Source of the DNA: Rhizobiaceae bacterium
GTDB taxonomy: Bacteria > Pseudomonadota > Alphaproteobacteria > Rhizobiales > Rhizobiaceae
Reading direction: 5' to 3'
NCBI GenBank assembly: GCA_023953845.1
Contig: JAMLJC010000001.1
Coordinates: forward strand, 3,606,501-3,670,500
DNA length: 64,000 bases
Shown: positions 9,092 through 19,244 of the stretch, in pieces
Layout of the letters: the number at the start of each line of letters is the position of its first letter
Position numbering within the stretch: position 1 is the stretch's first letter
The notes under the pieces: generated by a model
Told to the model about the DNA's origin: nothing
What the model saw: the letters and a program-made list of their open reading frames with translations, nothing else
The model's database searches: none
Translations under genes and position numbers: made by a program

Positions 9092-9218
9092 TCTTCGCCC
9101 CGTTTACGGGGAGAAGATGCCGGCAGGCAGATGAGGGGCGGCGCAAAAGGTCGCAAACGAGCGCATCGCCCCTTATCCGTCACTTCGTGACACCTTCTCC
9201 CCGCTAACGGGGAGAAGG
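9092..9218. repeat. RIME-like intergenic repeat with two palindromes
   Basis: The spacer between the binding-protein stop and the permease start holds two hairpins of related sequence. The left one is centred on CCCCGTTTACGGGG flanked by CTTC/GAAG and followed by ATGCCGGCAGGCAGATGAGG. The right one is centred on CCCCGCTAACGGGG and preceded by CCGTCACTTCGTGACACCTT. This arrangement is characteristic of the Rhizobium-specific intergenic mosaic element (RIME). It is noncoding. In transcripts of this operon the two stem-loops would lie at the 3' side of the binding-protein message. Confidence 0.8.
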
Positions 9219-9231
9219 ACAGGGACCAATC

Positions 9232-10470
9232 CTACTTCTTCAGAATGGCGTCGGCCTTGGCAGCCGCGTCCTTGAGCGTCGCCTCGATCTCTTCCGGCTT
9301 GCCGAGATAGATCTTCTGCATCGCATCGGACGTTATCTGCGCGATCTCTTCCCAGCCCGGGATGACCGGCGCGAAGCGTGCGTCGGGCAGCAGCGCGGTG
9401 AACGCGGCCAGATCGGCGTTGTTCACGTAGTAGTCCATCTTGGCCTCTTCCTTGTTCACCGGCAGGAAGCCTTCGCCCTGCGTGAACTTGGCGCGCTGTT
9501 CCGTGGTGAACAGGTAGTCGAGGAGCTTCCAGGCCTCTTCCTTGTTCTTCGAATTCTGGAACATGATGATGGAGTCGGTGACGCCGTAGGTGCCACGCGC
9601 GCCCGTCGGGCCGGCGGGGATGGCGGCCACGCCGTAATTGAGGTTCGGCGCCTCTTCCTTGATCTGGTTGGAGAGGAACGGCGCGGTGATCATCATGCCG
9701 ACCTTGCCCTGCTTGAACAGGTTCTGCACGTCCTCGCGGTTGAGCGAGGTGACGCCCGGTTCGGTCAGTCCCTCATCGATCAGCGACTTGTAGAGCTTGG
9801 CGGCCTCAAGCGCGCCGGGGGTGCCGAGTCCCGATGAGCCGTCTTCGTTGAGGATTTCCGAGCCCATCGACCACATGGCGTAGTAATAATAGACGTCGGT
9901 CTCGATCTCCTTGCCCTGGAGGCCGAATCCGAACACGTCGCCGCCGGATTCCTTGATCTTCCTCGCCGCATCCTGCAATTCAGCCCAGGTCGCGGGCGGA
10001 TTGGCGACGCCGGCCTTCGAAAGGATGTCCTTGTTGTAATACATGGCTCGGGCCGACGCCGCGATCGGCAGGCCGTAGGTCTTGCCTTCCATGACGGACG
10101 GCGACAGGAACGTGTCGATGAAGCGGTCCTTGAACTCCGGCGTGATATAGCCGTCGAGCGGCTCGGCGATGCCCTGCTGCACGAAATCGATCAGCCAGCG
10201 CGTGCCGATGATCGACAGGTCGGCATTGGTGCCGGCTGCGATGTCGGTGGTGAGCTTCTGCAGAAGCACGTCCCACGGCACGATCTCGATCTGGACGTCG
10301 ATGCCGGGATTGGCGGCCTCGAACTCCTTCTCGACGTCGGCGAAGTAGGGAGCCGTCTTGGTGCTGTATTCGGCGACCGTGACACGCACCTCGCCCGCGC
10401 TGGCCTGCGCGGCGAAGGCTAGCAGGCTCATGCCGCCGAGAAGGGCGGATTTCCAGATTGATGACTTCAT
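9232..10470 (-). CDS. extracellular solute-binding protein of an ABC transporter (family 1)
   Basis: A 412-residue periplasmic binding protein with a Sec signal (MKSSIWKSALLGGMSLLAFA, cleavage near ASA-GE). The mature protein begins EVRVTVAEYSTKTAPYF and has the two-lobe MalE/UgpB-type pattern, including TYGLPIAASARAMYYNKD, PPATWAELQDAARKI and a C-terminal GKPEEIEATLKDAA helix. The start was set at the ATG with GGGAG 8 nt upstream rather than one five codons earlier. It is the first gene of the leftward operon and supplies substrate specificity to the permease pair. No ligand can be inferred from sequence alone. Confidence 0.92.
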   Translation of the reverse strand: MKSSIWKSALLGGMSLLAFAAQASAGEVRVTVAEYSTKTAPYFADVEKEFEAANPGIDVQIEIVPWDVLLQKLTTDIAAGTNADLSIIGTRWLIDFVQQGIAEPLDGYITPEFKDRFIDTFLSPSVMEGKTYGLPIAASARAMYYNKDILSKAGVANPPATWAELQDAARKIKESGGDVFGFGLQGKEIETDVYYYYAMWSMGSEILNEDGSSGLGTPGALEAAKLYKSLIDEGLTEPGVTSLNREDVQNLFKQGKVGMMITAPFLSNQIKEEAPNLNYGVAAIPAGPTGARGTYGVTDSIIMFQNSKNKEEAWKLLDYLFTTEQRAKFTQGEGFLPVNKEEAKMDYYVNNADLAAFTALLPDARFAPVIPGWEEIAQITSDAMQKIYLGKPEEIEATLKDAAAKADAILKK

Positions 10471-10658
10471 GTCTGCGTCTCCCATTGTCGTTAGTTCGCG
10501 GGCGTTCTGCGAGTCCGTGCGGCAGGCCCAGAAATTGCGTGACTTTCTTACATTATCCCACAAAATCGGGAATGCAAGAGCAATTCGAATGTTGCTAACT
10601 TACAAAATCTGGAGTAGGTGACAGCATAGCCACCCAGCGCCACAAGGGATTTCGCATA
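10471..10658. promoter_or_regulatory. divergent promoter region between the binding-protein and SDR genes
   Basis: This 188-bp spacer separates two outward-facing operons and is clearly AT-richer than the flanking genes, especially between about 10535 and 10615. It must contain both promoters. The RpiR-type regulator encoded at 12.5 kb is the obvious candidate to act here. I could not define a convincing inverted-repeat operator or -35/-10 pair by eye, so no exact site is claimed. Confidence 0.5.
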
Positions 10659-11423
10659 GTGACCGAAGGCGAATTTGTCGGCAAGAAGGTTCTTGTCACC
10701 GGTGCCGCCGGCGGCCTCGGCTCGGCGCTGGTGAAGACTTTCGAGGACCGGGGCGCGGATATCATTCTTTGCGAGCGGTCGGTCGATGCGCTGGAGGCGT
10801 CGCGCTGGCCCGTGCATGCCTTCGATCTGCTGGATGCGGCCTCGATCGAGAGCGCCGTGCGCGATATTCTCGCAAGGCATGGCGCGCCTGATGTGGTCGT
10901 CAACAATGCCGGCTGGACTCGCGCCGAGACCGTGGGCGATCTCACCTCAGAAAACATCGACGCGGAAATCCGCCTCAACCTGACGGGCGTCGCGAGTTTC
11001 ACCAACGGATTGCTGCCGGCTATGATGGCGCGCGGCTCCGGCGCCTTCGTTTTCATCTCGTCCGTCAATGCGCTGGTGCATTTCGGCAATCCGGCCTACG
11101 GTGCGGCCAAGGCCGGCATCAACGCGTTCTCGCGCGGCGTGGCGGTCGAGTGTGGCCGCAATGGCATCCGTTCCAACGTCGTCTGTCCGGGTTCGATCCG
11201 GACGCCCGCCTGGGCGCACCGCCTGGAGCGCGATCCCGGAATCATGGACAAGTTGAAGGGGCTTTACCCGCTTGCACGGATCGTCGAGGCTTCGGAAGTG
11301 GCCGAGGCTGTCGCGTTCCTTGCGTCGCCGCGCGCCAGCGGCATAACCGGGACTGTGCTGCCGGTGGACGCCGGCGTGAGCGCGGGCATGTTGCCTTTCA
11401 TCGACAATGTTCTCGGAGGGTAA
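10659..11423 (+). CDS. short-chain dehydrogenase/reductase (classical SDR)
   Basis: A 254-residue cytoplasmic NAD(P)-dependent oxidoreductase. It shows the cofactor motif VTGAAGGLGSAL (TGxxxGxG), VVNNAGWTRA (NNAG), catalytic Ser in FISSVNAL and YGAAKAG (YxxxK), then CPGSIRTPAW of the substrate loop. The start is GTG, with AAGGGA about 9 nt upstream and none better nearby. Three bases separate it from the ABC ATPase, so it heads the rightward operon. It probably oxidises or reduces a hydroxyl/keto intermediate of the imported compound; the substrate cannot be told from sequence. Confidence 0.88.
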   Translation: MTEGEFVGKKVLVTGAAGGLGSALVKTFEDRGADIILCERSVDALEASRWPVHAFDLLDAASIESAVRDILARHGAPDVVVNNAGWTRAETVGDLTSENIDAEIRLNLTGVASFTNGLLPAMMARGSGAFVFISSVNALVHFGNPAYGAAKAGINAFSRGVAVECGRNGIRSNVVCPGSIRTPAWAHRLERDPGIMDKLKGLYPLARIVEASEVAEAVAFLASPRASGITGTVLPVDAGVSAGMLPFIDNVLGG

Positions 11424-11426
11424 GCG

Positions 11427-12493
<1,067 letters not shown>

Positions 12494-12497
<4 letters not shown>

Positions 12498-13378
12498 GCG
12501 CGCAGATAGCGGACATCATCACGCGGCTGCAGATGATGACGCAGGAAGGCTCGAAGTCCGACCGGCGGCTGGCAGCGCTGGTGTTGTCGGACCTCGATTT
12601 CGCCTCCAAGGCGGCGATCTCTGAAATCGCGGCGCGTGCCGAGGTCAGCGAGCCCACGGTCACGCGCTTCTGCCGCAATCTCGGCTGCGAGGGCGTGCGC
12701 GATTTCAAGTTCTGGCTGGCGCAGGCCATCGCGATAGGCGGACTCTACCTGATGCCTACGCCGCTCAGTCGCGACGTGCGCGAACAGCGCATCGCCAACG
12801 CGATCACCGCCGGCGCGACGCAGGCCATCGAGCGCATCGCCGCCGGCCTCGACATGGCGACGCTGATGTCGGTGGCGGAGCTTCTCTCGGCCTCGAAGCA
12901 GATACTCTGCATCGGTTCCGGCGGCACCTCCTCGATGATGGCCACGGAAATGCAGAACCGCCTGTTCCGGCTGGGGCTTTCGGTGGTATCGCAGGTGGAC
13001 GGCCAGTTGCAGCGCATGTATGCGGCCGTCGTGACGCCGGAGACGACGGTCGTCTCCTTCTCGATCTCGGGCTACGCCAAGTCGATCGTCGATTCCGTGG
13101 TCCTCGCGCGCCAGTATGGCGCGCGCACGGTCGCGATCACCGCGCCGGGCTCGGCGCTGGCCAAGGCGGCCGAGACCGTCATCCCCTTCCAGCACATGGA
13201 AGACAGCAACATCTACAAGCCGACCTCATCGCGCTATGCGCTTCTCGCCATCGTCGACATGCTTGCCACCGCGACCGCCGAAAGCCGCGACGGCAAGGTG
13301 CTGGAATCGCTGCGGCGTATCAAGCAAAGCATTAACATGCTGAAGGTGGACGACCCTCGTCTGCCTCTCGGAGACTGA
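12494..13378 (+). CDS. MurR/RpiR family transcriptional regulator
   Basis: A 294-residue regulator with an N-terminal RpiR-type helix-turn-helix (about residues 1-80, ISEIAARAEVSEPTVTRFCR then LGCEG) and a C-terminal SIS sugar-isomerase-like domain (about 120-260, ILCIGSGGTSSMMA and SFSISGYAKSIVDS). SIS domains of this family bind phosphorylated sugars or amino-sugar acids. It is translationally coupled to the ATPase (ATGA overlap), and its place at the heart of the locus makes it the likely local regulator of both divergent operons. The inducer is unknown. Confidence 0.9.
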
Positions 13379-13382
13379 AATC

Positions 13383-14450
13383 ATGACCGCCCCGAAGACG
13401 ATCGACGACCTCGAAACACCCTGCGTCCTCATCGACGTCGACCGGGCCTCCGCCAACATCTTGCGCGCGCAGGCCTATGCCTACAAGCATGGCAAGAAGC
13501 TCCGGCCGCACATCAAGACGCACAAATTGCCCTACTGGGCGAAGAAGCAGATGGAAGCCGGCGCGACTGGTATCACCTGCCAGAAGATCGGCGAGGCCGA
13601 GGTGATGGCCGATGCCGGGCTGACCGACATCTTCCTTCCCTACAACATCATCGGCAAGGCGAAGCTCGCCCGGCTGCTGGCGCTGCACAAGCGGGCAAAA
13701 CTGTCGGTGACCGCCGACAGCCGCGAGACGATCGATGGTCTTGCCGCGACCTTCACCGATCCTGCCCGGCCCCTTTCAGTGCTGATCGAATGCGACACCG
13801 GCATGGGCCGCTGCGGCGTACAGACAGCGACGCAGGCGTTGGACCTAGTCAAGCGCATCTCTGCGGCGCCAGGGCTGAAATTCGCAGGCCTGATGACCTA
13901 TCCGGCCGCCGGCAAGGCACCCGAAGCGAATGTATGGCTGAAGGAAGCGCGGGATCTGCTCTCCGCCTCCGGCATCGCCTGCGAGCGGATCTCCAGCGGC
14001 GGCACGCCTGACATGTGGCACGCGGCCGACAGCGACGTGGTGACCGAATACCGTCCCGGCACCTATATCTATCTCGACCGCTATCAGGTGGCGAAAGGCG
14101 TGGGCACGAATGACGATTGCGCCCTGACCGTGCTGGCGACCGTCGTCAGCAAGCCGACCTCCACCCGCGCCATTCTCGATTCGGGTTCCAAGGCGTTGAC
14201 CAGCGACACGCTCGGCATGGAAGGTTTTGGCGAGATCGTCGGCGTGCCGGGAGCCCTTGTCGCCGGGCTCAGCGAAGAGCACGGCAACGTCGCGCTCAAG
14301 GAAGGCGCGGATCTTGCCATCGGCGACCGGGTCCGCATTCTGCCCAACCATGCCTGCGTGGTGTCGAACCTCTTCGACGAGGTGCATCTGGTTTCCGGCG
14401 ACAGGGTGATCGACACGCTGCCTGTCGCCGCCCGCGGCCGCGTGACGTGA
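13383..14450 (+). CDS. DSD1-family PLP enzyme (D-serine dehydratase / D-threonine aldolase-like)
   Basis: A 355-residue fold-type III PLP enzyme. The N-terminal alanine-racemase-like barrel carries the PLP lysine in RPHIKTHK, with EAEVMADAG, ECDTGMGRCG and SSGGTPDMW lining the cofactor site. The C-terminal DSD1-like domain ends with ILPNHACVVSNLFDEV, whose His and Cys bind the divalent metal in family members. Such enzymes split or deaminate D-3-hydroxy-amino acids. Together with RidA, an aminotransferase and the M81 hydrolase, this suggests the locus degrades a compound carrying a D- or beta-hydroxy-amino acid. It starts 4 bp after the regulator stop and ends the rightward operon. Confidence 0.88.
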   Translation: MTAPKTIDDLETPCVLIDVDRASANILRAQAYAYKHGKKLRPHIKTHKLPYWAKKQMEAGATGITCQKIGEAEVMADAGLTDIFLPYNIIGKAKLARLLALHKRAKLSVTADSRETIDGLAATFTDPARPLSVLIECDTGMGRCGVQTATQALDLVKRISAAPGLKFAGLMTYPAAGKAPEANVWLKEARDLLSASGIACERISSGGTPDMWHAADSDVVTEYRPGTYIYLDRYQVAKGVGTNDDCALTVLATVVSKPTSTRAILDSGSKALTSDTLGMEGFGEIVGVPGALVAGLSEEHGNVALKEGADLAIGDRVRILPNHACVVSNLFDEVHLVSGDRVIDTLPVAARGRVT

Positions 14451-14511
14451 TCCAAAGCTTGCGGCACCCGAAAAGGATGCCGATTGCTCGCGAAGAGCCC
14501 TGGTGATCGCG

Positions 14512-14724
14512 CTATTTCGCGCGGGAACGCTTCGGCTTCGGAGCCGGCGCGTTGGCGGCGTCGGCCGCCTCCTTTGCCAGCCTCAGTTCCCGAAGCCGCG
14601 CGGTTTTCGCGGCTTCAGCCTTCGCGGCGGCGGCATCTTCCGCCTGCACCTGCTGCCATGCATCGGCGCGTTTCTGGAGCGTCACCTCGCGAAACAGCGT
14701 CCGTTCCGATTTTTCCTTTGCCAT
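14512..14724 (-). CDS. small basic Ala/Lys-rich protein of unknown function
   Basis: A 70-residue, strongly charged, probably helical or coiled-coil protein (MAKEKSERTLFREVTLQKRA then EDAAAAKAEAAKTARLREL) ending in a Lys/Arg/Pro tail KPKRSRAK that suggests nucleic-acid or ribosome binding. It lies 30 bp after the rpsU stop in the same direction and may be co-transcribed. A second in-frame ATG 21 bp upstream would add seven residues; the inner start was chosen because AAAGG precedes it. No named family recognised. Confidence 0.6.
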   Translation of the reverse strand: MAKEKSERTLFREVTLQKRADAWQQVQAEDAAAAKAEAAKTARLRELRLAKEAADAANAPAPKPKRSRAK

Positions 14725-14754
14725 GATGGCTTCGCCTTTGATCATTGTTGGCGT

Positions 14755-14985
14755 CTATCGTGCGACGCGCTTGGGCGCCGGCAGCAGACCCTCGCGCTGC
14801 GCGAGCTTTCGCGCGGCTTTCCGCGAGCGTCTGACCGCGTCGGCTTTCTCGCGCACGCGGCGCTCCGACGGCTTCTCATAGGCACGTCTCGCCTTCATCT
14901 CGCGAAACACGCCTTCGCGTTGCAATTTGCGCTTCAGCGCACGAAGGGCCTGTTCGACATTGTTGTCTCTGACCAATACTTGCAA
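14755..14985 (-). CDS. rpsU: 30S ribosomal protein S21
   Basis: A 76-residue S21 protein: QVLVRDNNVEQALRALKRKL, then FREMKARRAYEKPSERRVR and a basic C-terminal extension ending LAQREGLLPAPKR, typical of Rhizobiales S21. The start is a TTG with AAGGAGAT immediately upstream; the only upstream ATG would add 21 unrelated residues. S21 binds near the anti-Shine-Dalgarno region of 16S rRNA and aids initiation. It lies downstream of csp, separated by a rho-independent terminator. Confidence 0.93.
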   Translation of the reverse strand: MQVLVRDNNVEQALRALKRKLQREGVFREMKARRAYEKPSERRVREKADAVRRSRKAARKLAQREGLLPAPKRVAR

Positions 14986-15006
14986 AGCAATCTCCTTCCA
15001 GAAAAG

Positions 15007-15031
15007 CAAAAGGGGCCGGATGTCCGACCCC
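15007..15031 (-). terminator. rho-independent terminator after the cold-shock gene
   Basis: Read on the minus strand, GGGGTCGG-ACA-TCCGGCCCC forms a GC-rich hairpin followed by TTTTGC. It lies 64 bp after the csp stop and 22 bp before the rpsU start, so it should limit read-through from csp into rpsU. Confidence 0.7.
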
Positions 15032-15094
15032 TCCCAGATGCTCATCACGCCGCCAGTACATCCGTGGTCGGCGCGAGACGCAAATTCGTGTGGC

Positions 15095-15304
15095 TTATGC
15101 CGCGGACAGATTCGTCGCGGCGCTCTTGCCGCTGCGGCGATCCTGCTCGACGTCGAAGTTCACCTTCTGGCCTTCGGCAAGCGAGCGCATGCCCGCGCGC
15201 TCCACGGCCGAGATGTGGACGAAAACGTCCGCGCCGCCGGCGTCGGGAGAAATGAAGCCGAAGCCCTTGGTGGTGTTGAAGAATTTCACGGTACCTGTGT
15301 TCAT
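15095..15304 (-). CDS. cold-shock protein (CspA family)
   Basis: A 69-residue single cold-shock domain. RNP1 reads KGFGFISPD and RNP2 reads DVFVHISAVE, with the opening strand TGTVKFFNTTKG. It is a single-stranded RNA/DNA chaperone. The ~220-bp gap upstream, before the divergent small gene, is long enough for the extended structured leader typical of cold-shock mRNAs, although no specific cold box was identified. The C-terminus is close to the domain end, so there is no extra tail. Confidence 0.95.
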   Translation of the reverse strand: MNTGTVKFFNTTKGFGFISPDAGGADVFVHISAVERAGMRSLAEGQKVNFDVEQDRRSGKSAATNLSAA

Positions 15305-15524
15305 GACGATTTCCTTTCAAATCGGCAGATAAGACAAAGCACGCAAAGCGACATGCGATGCGGCGCGAGAGATCGATTTTGAAGGGAAGATCGGCAGAGC
15401 GCTGAAGCGCGAAGACAAACTATTCGGCAAGATCGATAGGGGTTACATAAGGCATACGCCCTGTGTTTACAAGGGGCGTGGATTTGTGTCCTGGAATGAA
15501 CAGTCGAGCTGCACGGAAGAACTG

Positions 15525-15683
15525 ATGGCACGCACACCGAACTACAATTTCGAACGGAAGGAACGCGAAAGGCTGAAGGCCGAAAAGAAGGCCGAGAAGC
15601 TCGCAGCGAAAGCAGCGGAGGGGATGGGCCTGGCGTCCAACCTTCTCTGGCATCTAAGCTATTGTTTTACATGGCGCAGATGA
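15525..15683 (+). CDS. small basic protein, C-terminus apparently replaced at a repeat junction
   Basis: A 52-residue frame starting MARTPNYNFERKERERLKAE, with GGAAGA 5 nt before the ATG. The Lys/Glu/Arg-rich N-terminus resembles a small conserved Rhizobiales protein that normally continues in the same charged style. From residue 31 the frame enters the 33-bp repeat also present at 30.1 kb, and the tail becomes hydrophobic and Trp-rich (LLWHLSYCFTWRR), unlike the preceding part. I infer that an insertion replaced the original 3' end. The remaining product may not be functional. Confidence 0.55.
   Translation: MARTPNYNFERKERERLKAEKKAEKLAAKAAEGMGLASNLLWHLSYCFTWRR
15615..15647 (+). repeat. left copy of a 33-bp direct repeat, possible attachment site
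   Basis: GCGGAGGGGATGGGCCT, four variable bases, then TCCAACCTTCTC. It matches 29 of 33 positions with 30103-30135. The first part resembles the reverse complement of a tRNA-Ser 3' end (CCCATCCCCTCCGC), a common integration target. It begins exactly where the small gene at 15525 loses its expected sequence. Confidence 0.6.
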
Positions 15684-15920
15684 TGGTTTGAATGGTCATC
15701 TGGTTCAGTCGCGACTGGCAGCGAAACGGATGACTGTGGTCCCTATGCTCTCACGCGGAGATCAACGGACCCGTCCGCTGCGGCGCGCCGTGGATTCACG
15801 ACGGCCGTCTTCCGTCCCGCACGATTCTGGTCTTCCCTGAGAGGGGTGCCAAAATGTAGGCATGTCTCATCACATTGACATGACGGCAATTTTTTAAGCG
15901 CCGTGGTGGAGCCCGGCAAG

Positions 15921-16988
15921 ATGAATTCGACGCTCTCCTTCCTTCTGGTCCTCCTGACCCGGCTCTTCATGCCGCGGCACAACGCGCAGATGCGGCTGCT
16001 CCGGGCGCAGATCCATATTCTACGGGCCCGCATCCCGGCGCAAAGGATCATCCTGTCCCCGGCCGAAAAATCCGAGCTGCTGCGCATCGGGGCGGAGTGC
16101 GGACACGATATCGCCGGGCTCATGGAGGTGGCCAAACCCGCGACCTACAAGCGCTGGCTCGCCCAGATGCGCGCCGGCCGCGCGTTCAAGGCCGTGGGCA
16201 GGCCGCGCCTGACGCAGGAGCTGCGCGATGTCGTCATCCGCATCGGGTCGGAAAACCTCCTCTGGGGCTACAAGCGGATCGCCGGGGAGCTGAAAAAGCT
16301 CGGGCTTTACGCCGGCGCCAATTCGGTCAGGCGCATTCTCAATGAGGCGGGCATCCACCCGAGCCCGGAGAAGCGGAGAAAGAAACCGGCCCTGCCGTGG
16401 ACCACGTTCGTTCGGGCGCATATGGAAAGCATGGTCGCCTGCGACTTCTTCACCAAGACCGTGTTGACGGCCCGCGGGCCGCTGACGGCCTATGTGCTGA
16501 TCTTCATCCATCTCGGCAGCCGTCGCGTGTTTTGCAGCGCCCCGACCTATACTCCCGACTCGGCATGGGTGACGCAGCAGGCTCGCAACACACTGATGTG
16601 GTGCGCGGAGCAAGGGATCACGCCGCGGTTCCTGATCCGCGACGCCGACACCAAGTTCAGCGCCAGCTTCGATGCCGTCTGGGTCTCGGAAGCCGCCCGG
16701 GTCATCCAGATCCCGCACAGGGCGCCCAACGCCAATGCCTTCGCCGAATCCTTCATCGGCACCATCAAGCGCGAATGCCTGGATTTCTTCGTCTGCTTCA
16801 GCCGGTCGCAGCTCGACTACATCCTGCGCACATGGGTGCGCCATTACAACGTCGAGCGCCCGCATCGCGGCCGGGACATTGGGAACAACGTGCTTCAGGT
16901 CGATTTCCGCCCCGCCCGCGACGGCCCGATCCGCTGTCGGCGCCAGCTTGGCGGCATCATCACGTCCTACAGCCGCGAAGCGGCATGA
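15921..16988 (+). mobile_element. DDE transposase/integrase-core gene
   Basis: About 355 residues. An N-terminal helix-turn-helix region is followed by a HTH_21-like segment (RPRLTQELRDVVIRIG, WGYKRIAGELKKLG) and an rve integrase core with Asp in MVACDFF, Asp in LIRDADTKF and Glu in NAFAESFIGTIKRECLD, giving a D,D,E triad. HYNVERPHRGR is the usual IS481/IS3-type C-terminal block. It is a single frame with no OrfA partner, and I could not find matching terminal inverted repeats, so it may be a lone transposase without mobile ends. A GTG six codons upstream is an alternative start. It sits at the left edge of the accessory region. Confidence 0.8.
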
Positions 16989-17196
16989 TCCGCGGTAAGG
17001 ACGCGAGCCGCAGAAGGCTTGACGGCTTTGACGCCGAGGGCATCCGCCAGAGGCTCCCATGGCAGCCACCTCGGCCAGTCGCTGCCTCGAGACCGTGTGT
17101 CTGGTACATCGCGATGCCGTCAGGGGAGTGCGGCATTCACCCCATCTCTACATTAAGGCATTGATTTCTTTAGACCAGACCCCATCGGTTCTCGCT

Positions 17197-18474
17197 TCAG
17201 ATCACGAACACCGGCGCGAATCCGCCCCCTGACGTCCTGAAGTTCGTGGTCTGACCTTCATAAAGGCGCGCGGCCACCAGAAGCACCTGCCCATCATAGG
17301 TATACAATCGCACGTCCATTTTGCGCGTCTGGGGTGCCTCGTCGATCTTGATCATGCGCTCGCTGGGGCGGACCAGTGTCTGAGCAACGTATCCGCCCTC
17401 CGCGATTTCCGCCCAGACTCCTTTCGTCAGCTTGTCGCCACGATAGACCGCCTTGCCGCCATGTCCTCCGGTCGGCTTGAAGAAGAGATCCTTGCGGGAT
17501 TTCCAATGTGCATCAGCATTGTCGGGATTGACCAGGACCGTGCGTGGCACGGCATCAAGCAGGGCGCGAAATCGCGGCTCCACTCCCCATGCCTCAAGCG
17601 TCGCGGAATTCGAAAGAAGCGAAAGGTTGCGCTTGTCGGCAAGGAGTGCGTGGTTGTGCGGATTGGGTGTCACGACCACCGCGCCATCCTGGTAGGCCTC
17701 CCGCAGGGCCTTGTGCCCGGGCTGATCGAAGGCGAAATCGGTGACCCGGTTGTAGACGAGATCGATCGCCATTCCGTCGACGCTGAGCCGACCATTTTCA
17801 TAGCGAAGGTGACCGGCGTCGGCGATGACCGCGTCTATCCCTCGAGCCGCGAAAACCTGCCGTGCGAGCAGGAATTCAGGATAGAGATACTGTTCGGGCG
17901 GACTGTCATCGACGATGGCGATGCGTTGTGGCGCGCCCGCTCCCCGCTGCCGAGTCCATTCGTTCTGGAACATCCGGAACGCCGCGTCCTCAAAGGATAG
18001 CAGCGTCGGGGGGATGTCCATTTCGGCGCAACACGCGCGCTGCGCCCTTGCAAGAAAGGCATTGAGAAATGCCCCGCCGGCATTGGTATTGATCTCGATC
18101 AGCCGGGGGCCGTCTTCGCCAAGATGAAAGTCGTAGCCCATCAATGCCCCGAGCGGGCCGTGATCCGCCCGCGCGATTTCCGGCGCCCAGGAAAGGACCG
18201 CGGATTTGTATGCAGCAACCTGCGCGGTGGTCTCGACCGCCACCGCGATATCTTGCATCTCGGTCACCGCTGCGGCCGAAAGAAACACCGGCACCTGCGA
18301 GAAAAGGTGGGCCTTGGGGAGGATGAGCGTCTCGAAGAACGCCGGCTCACCGGCCTCCTGTTCCAGCGCTTCGCGGAGCAACGGAAGGTCCAGCGTGACG
18401 CAGAAGCAGTTCTTGTTGAGCCGGTCCGTGCGGTCCTGAATTCGTTCCGAGGAACCGGAGCCCGGATTGTTCAT
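17197..18474 (-). CDS. ATP-grasp-like protein of unknown function
   Basis: About 425 residues. Sequence features suggest an ATP-grasp or glutathionylspermidine-synthase-like enzyme: GYDFHLGEDGPRLIEINTNA resembles a metal/ATP-binding strand, NRVTDFAF and PNPHNHALLADKRNL follow, and DLFFKPTGGHGGKAVYRG looks like the nucleotide-binding Lys and Gly-rich loop, with KMDVRLYTYDG near the end. The acceptor is unknown; ligation of a peptide or polyamine-like thiol is one possibility. The start is uncertain because no strong Shine-Dalgarno sequence is seen before the chosen ATG. It lies in the opposite direction to the copper genes. Confidence 0.6.
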   Translation of the reverse strand: MNNPGSGSSERIQDRTDRLNKNCFCVTLDLPLLREALEQEAGEPAFFETLILPKAHLFSQVPVFLSAAAVTEMQDIAVAVETTAQVAAYKSAVLSWAPEIARADHGPLGALMGYDFHLGEDGPRLIEINTNAGGAFLNAFLARAQRACCAEMDIPPTLLSFEDAAFRMFQNEWTRQRGAGAPQRIAIVDDSPPEQYLYPEFLLARQVFAARGIDAVIADAGHLRYENGRLSVDGMAIDLVYNRVTDFAFDQPGHKALREAYQDGAVVVTPNPHNHALLADKRNLSLLSNSATLEAWGVEPRFRALLDAVPRTVLVNPDNADAHWKSRKDLFFKPTGGHGGKAVYRGDKLTKGVWAEIAEGGYVAQTLVRPSERMIKIDEAPQTRKMDVRLYTYDGQVLLVAARLYEGQTTNFRTSGGGFAPVFVI

Positions 18475-18706
18475 CGAGAGAGAACCCGAGGCTGCTCCCA
18501 GGTCCGGCGCGCTCCAAGTGCAAGGCAAGCCATGAATACCCCCACAAACATCATTCCCCAGGATTCTCACATCAGACGAACCCAATATGCCGCTTCTGTT
18601 GGGCAGCCTCAACGGAGGACACCGACTGTTGCGAACCCGGTCCTTGCTCTTCATCCCCAACATCATCCGGCCCGTGCGTCGCCAGCATGCCCTCCGCCAT
18701 CATCGC

Positions 18707-19186
18707 TCAGCGTGCTTGCGACACGTTCTCCTGGTAGGCCCGCTCGCGTTCCGGCCAGGTGCTCTTGATATAGGCGAGCACAGCCCGGATCTCGGTCTCG
18801 CTGAGGACATCGGCAAAACCGGGCATGTCGCTTTCATAGCCGCCCCCGACGATGGCGGCCGTGCCTTCCTCGACGATGCGGAACAGGACCTCATCGGCGT
18901 GGTGCCATGTGTGGCCGCTCTCATCATGCGGTGGCGCAGGCAGTCGTCCGGAGGGAAGCGGCGAGCGCCAGTCAGGCTGTCCCTCCAGATCGGCGCCATG
19001 GCATGAGGCGCATTGGTCCGCGTAGACCTGCCGGCCCTGTTCGATGACTTCTGCGGATGCCGGGGCGGTGGATGCGGTCCGGGTATAGTGCCTTCCAGCG
19101 AAAACCGCCAGGATCAAGCCTCCGGCGAGCAACCCGAGCCACACAATATTACCGAGATTACCGAGTTCTTTTCGCTTGAGTTGCAT
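18707..19186 (-). CDS. membrane-anchored c-type cytochrome
   Basis: A 159-residue mono-heme cytochrome c. An N-terminal uncleaved anchor (NIVWLGLLAGGLILAVFA) is followed by a periplasmic domain with the heme motif CASCHG and a distal Met in ESDMPGFADVL. YIKSTWPERERAY is a typical final helix. It is divergent from the small Cys/His-rich gene at 19245 and lies beside a multicopper oxidase, so it could pass electrons to or from the copper-handling enzymes. This partnership is inferred from position only. Confidence 0.87.
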   Translation of the reverse strand: MQLKRKELGNLGNIVWLGLLAGGLILAVFAGRHYTRTASTAPASAEVIEQGRQVYADQCASCHGADLEGQPDWRSPLPSGRLPAPPHDESGHTWHHADEVLFRIVEEGTAAIVGGGYESDMPGFADVLSETEIRAVLAYIKSTWPERERAYQENVSQAR

Positions 19187-19244
19187 GATCGGTGGTGAGG
19201 AATTTCAATTGGCTACATGCCGAGGATGAATACCTGCCAGAATC

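Noticed and set aside
15840..17190. Complete insertion sequence with terminal inverted repeats
   Set aside because: I compared the flanks of the transposase gene and found no convincing matched ends or target duplication, so only the gene is claimed.
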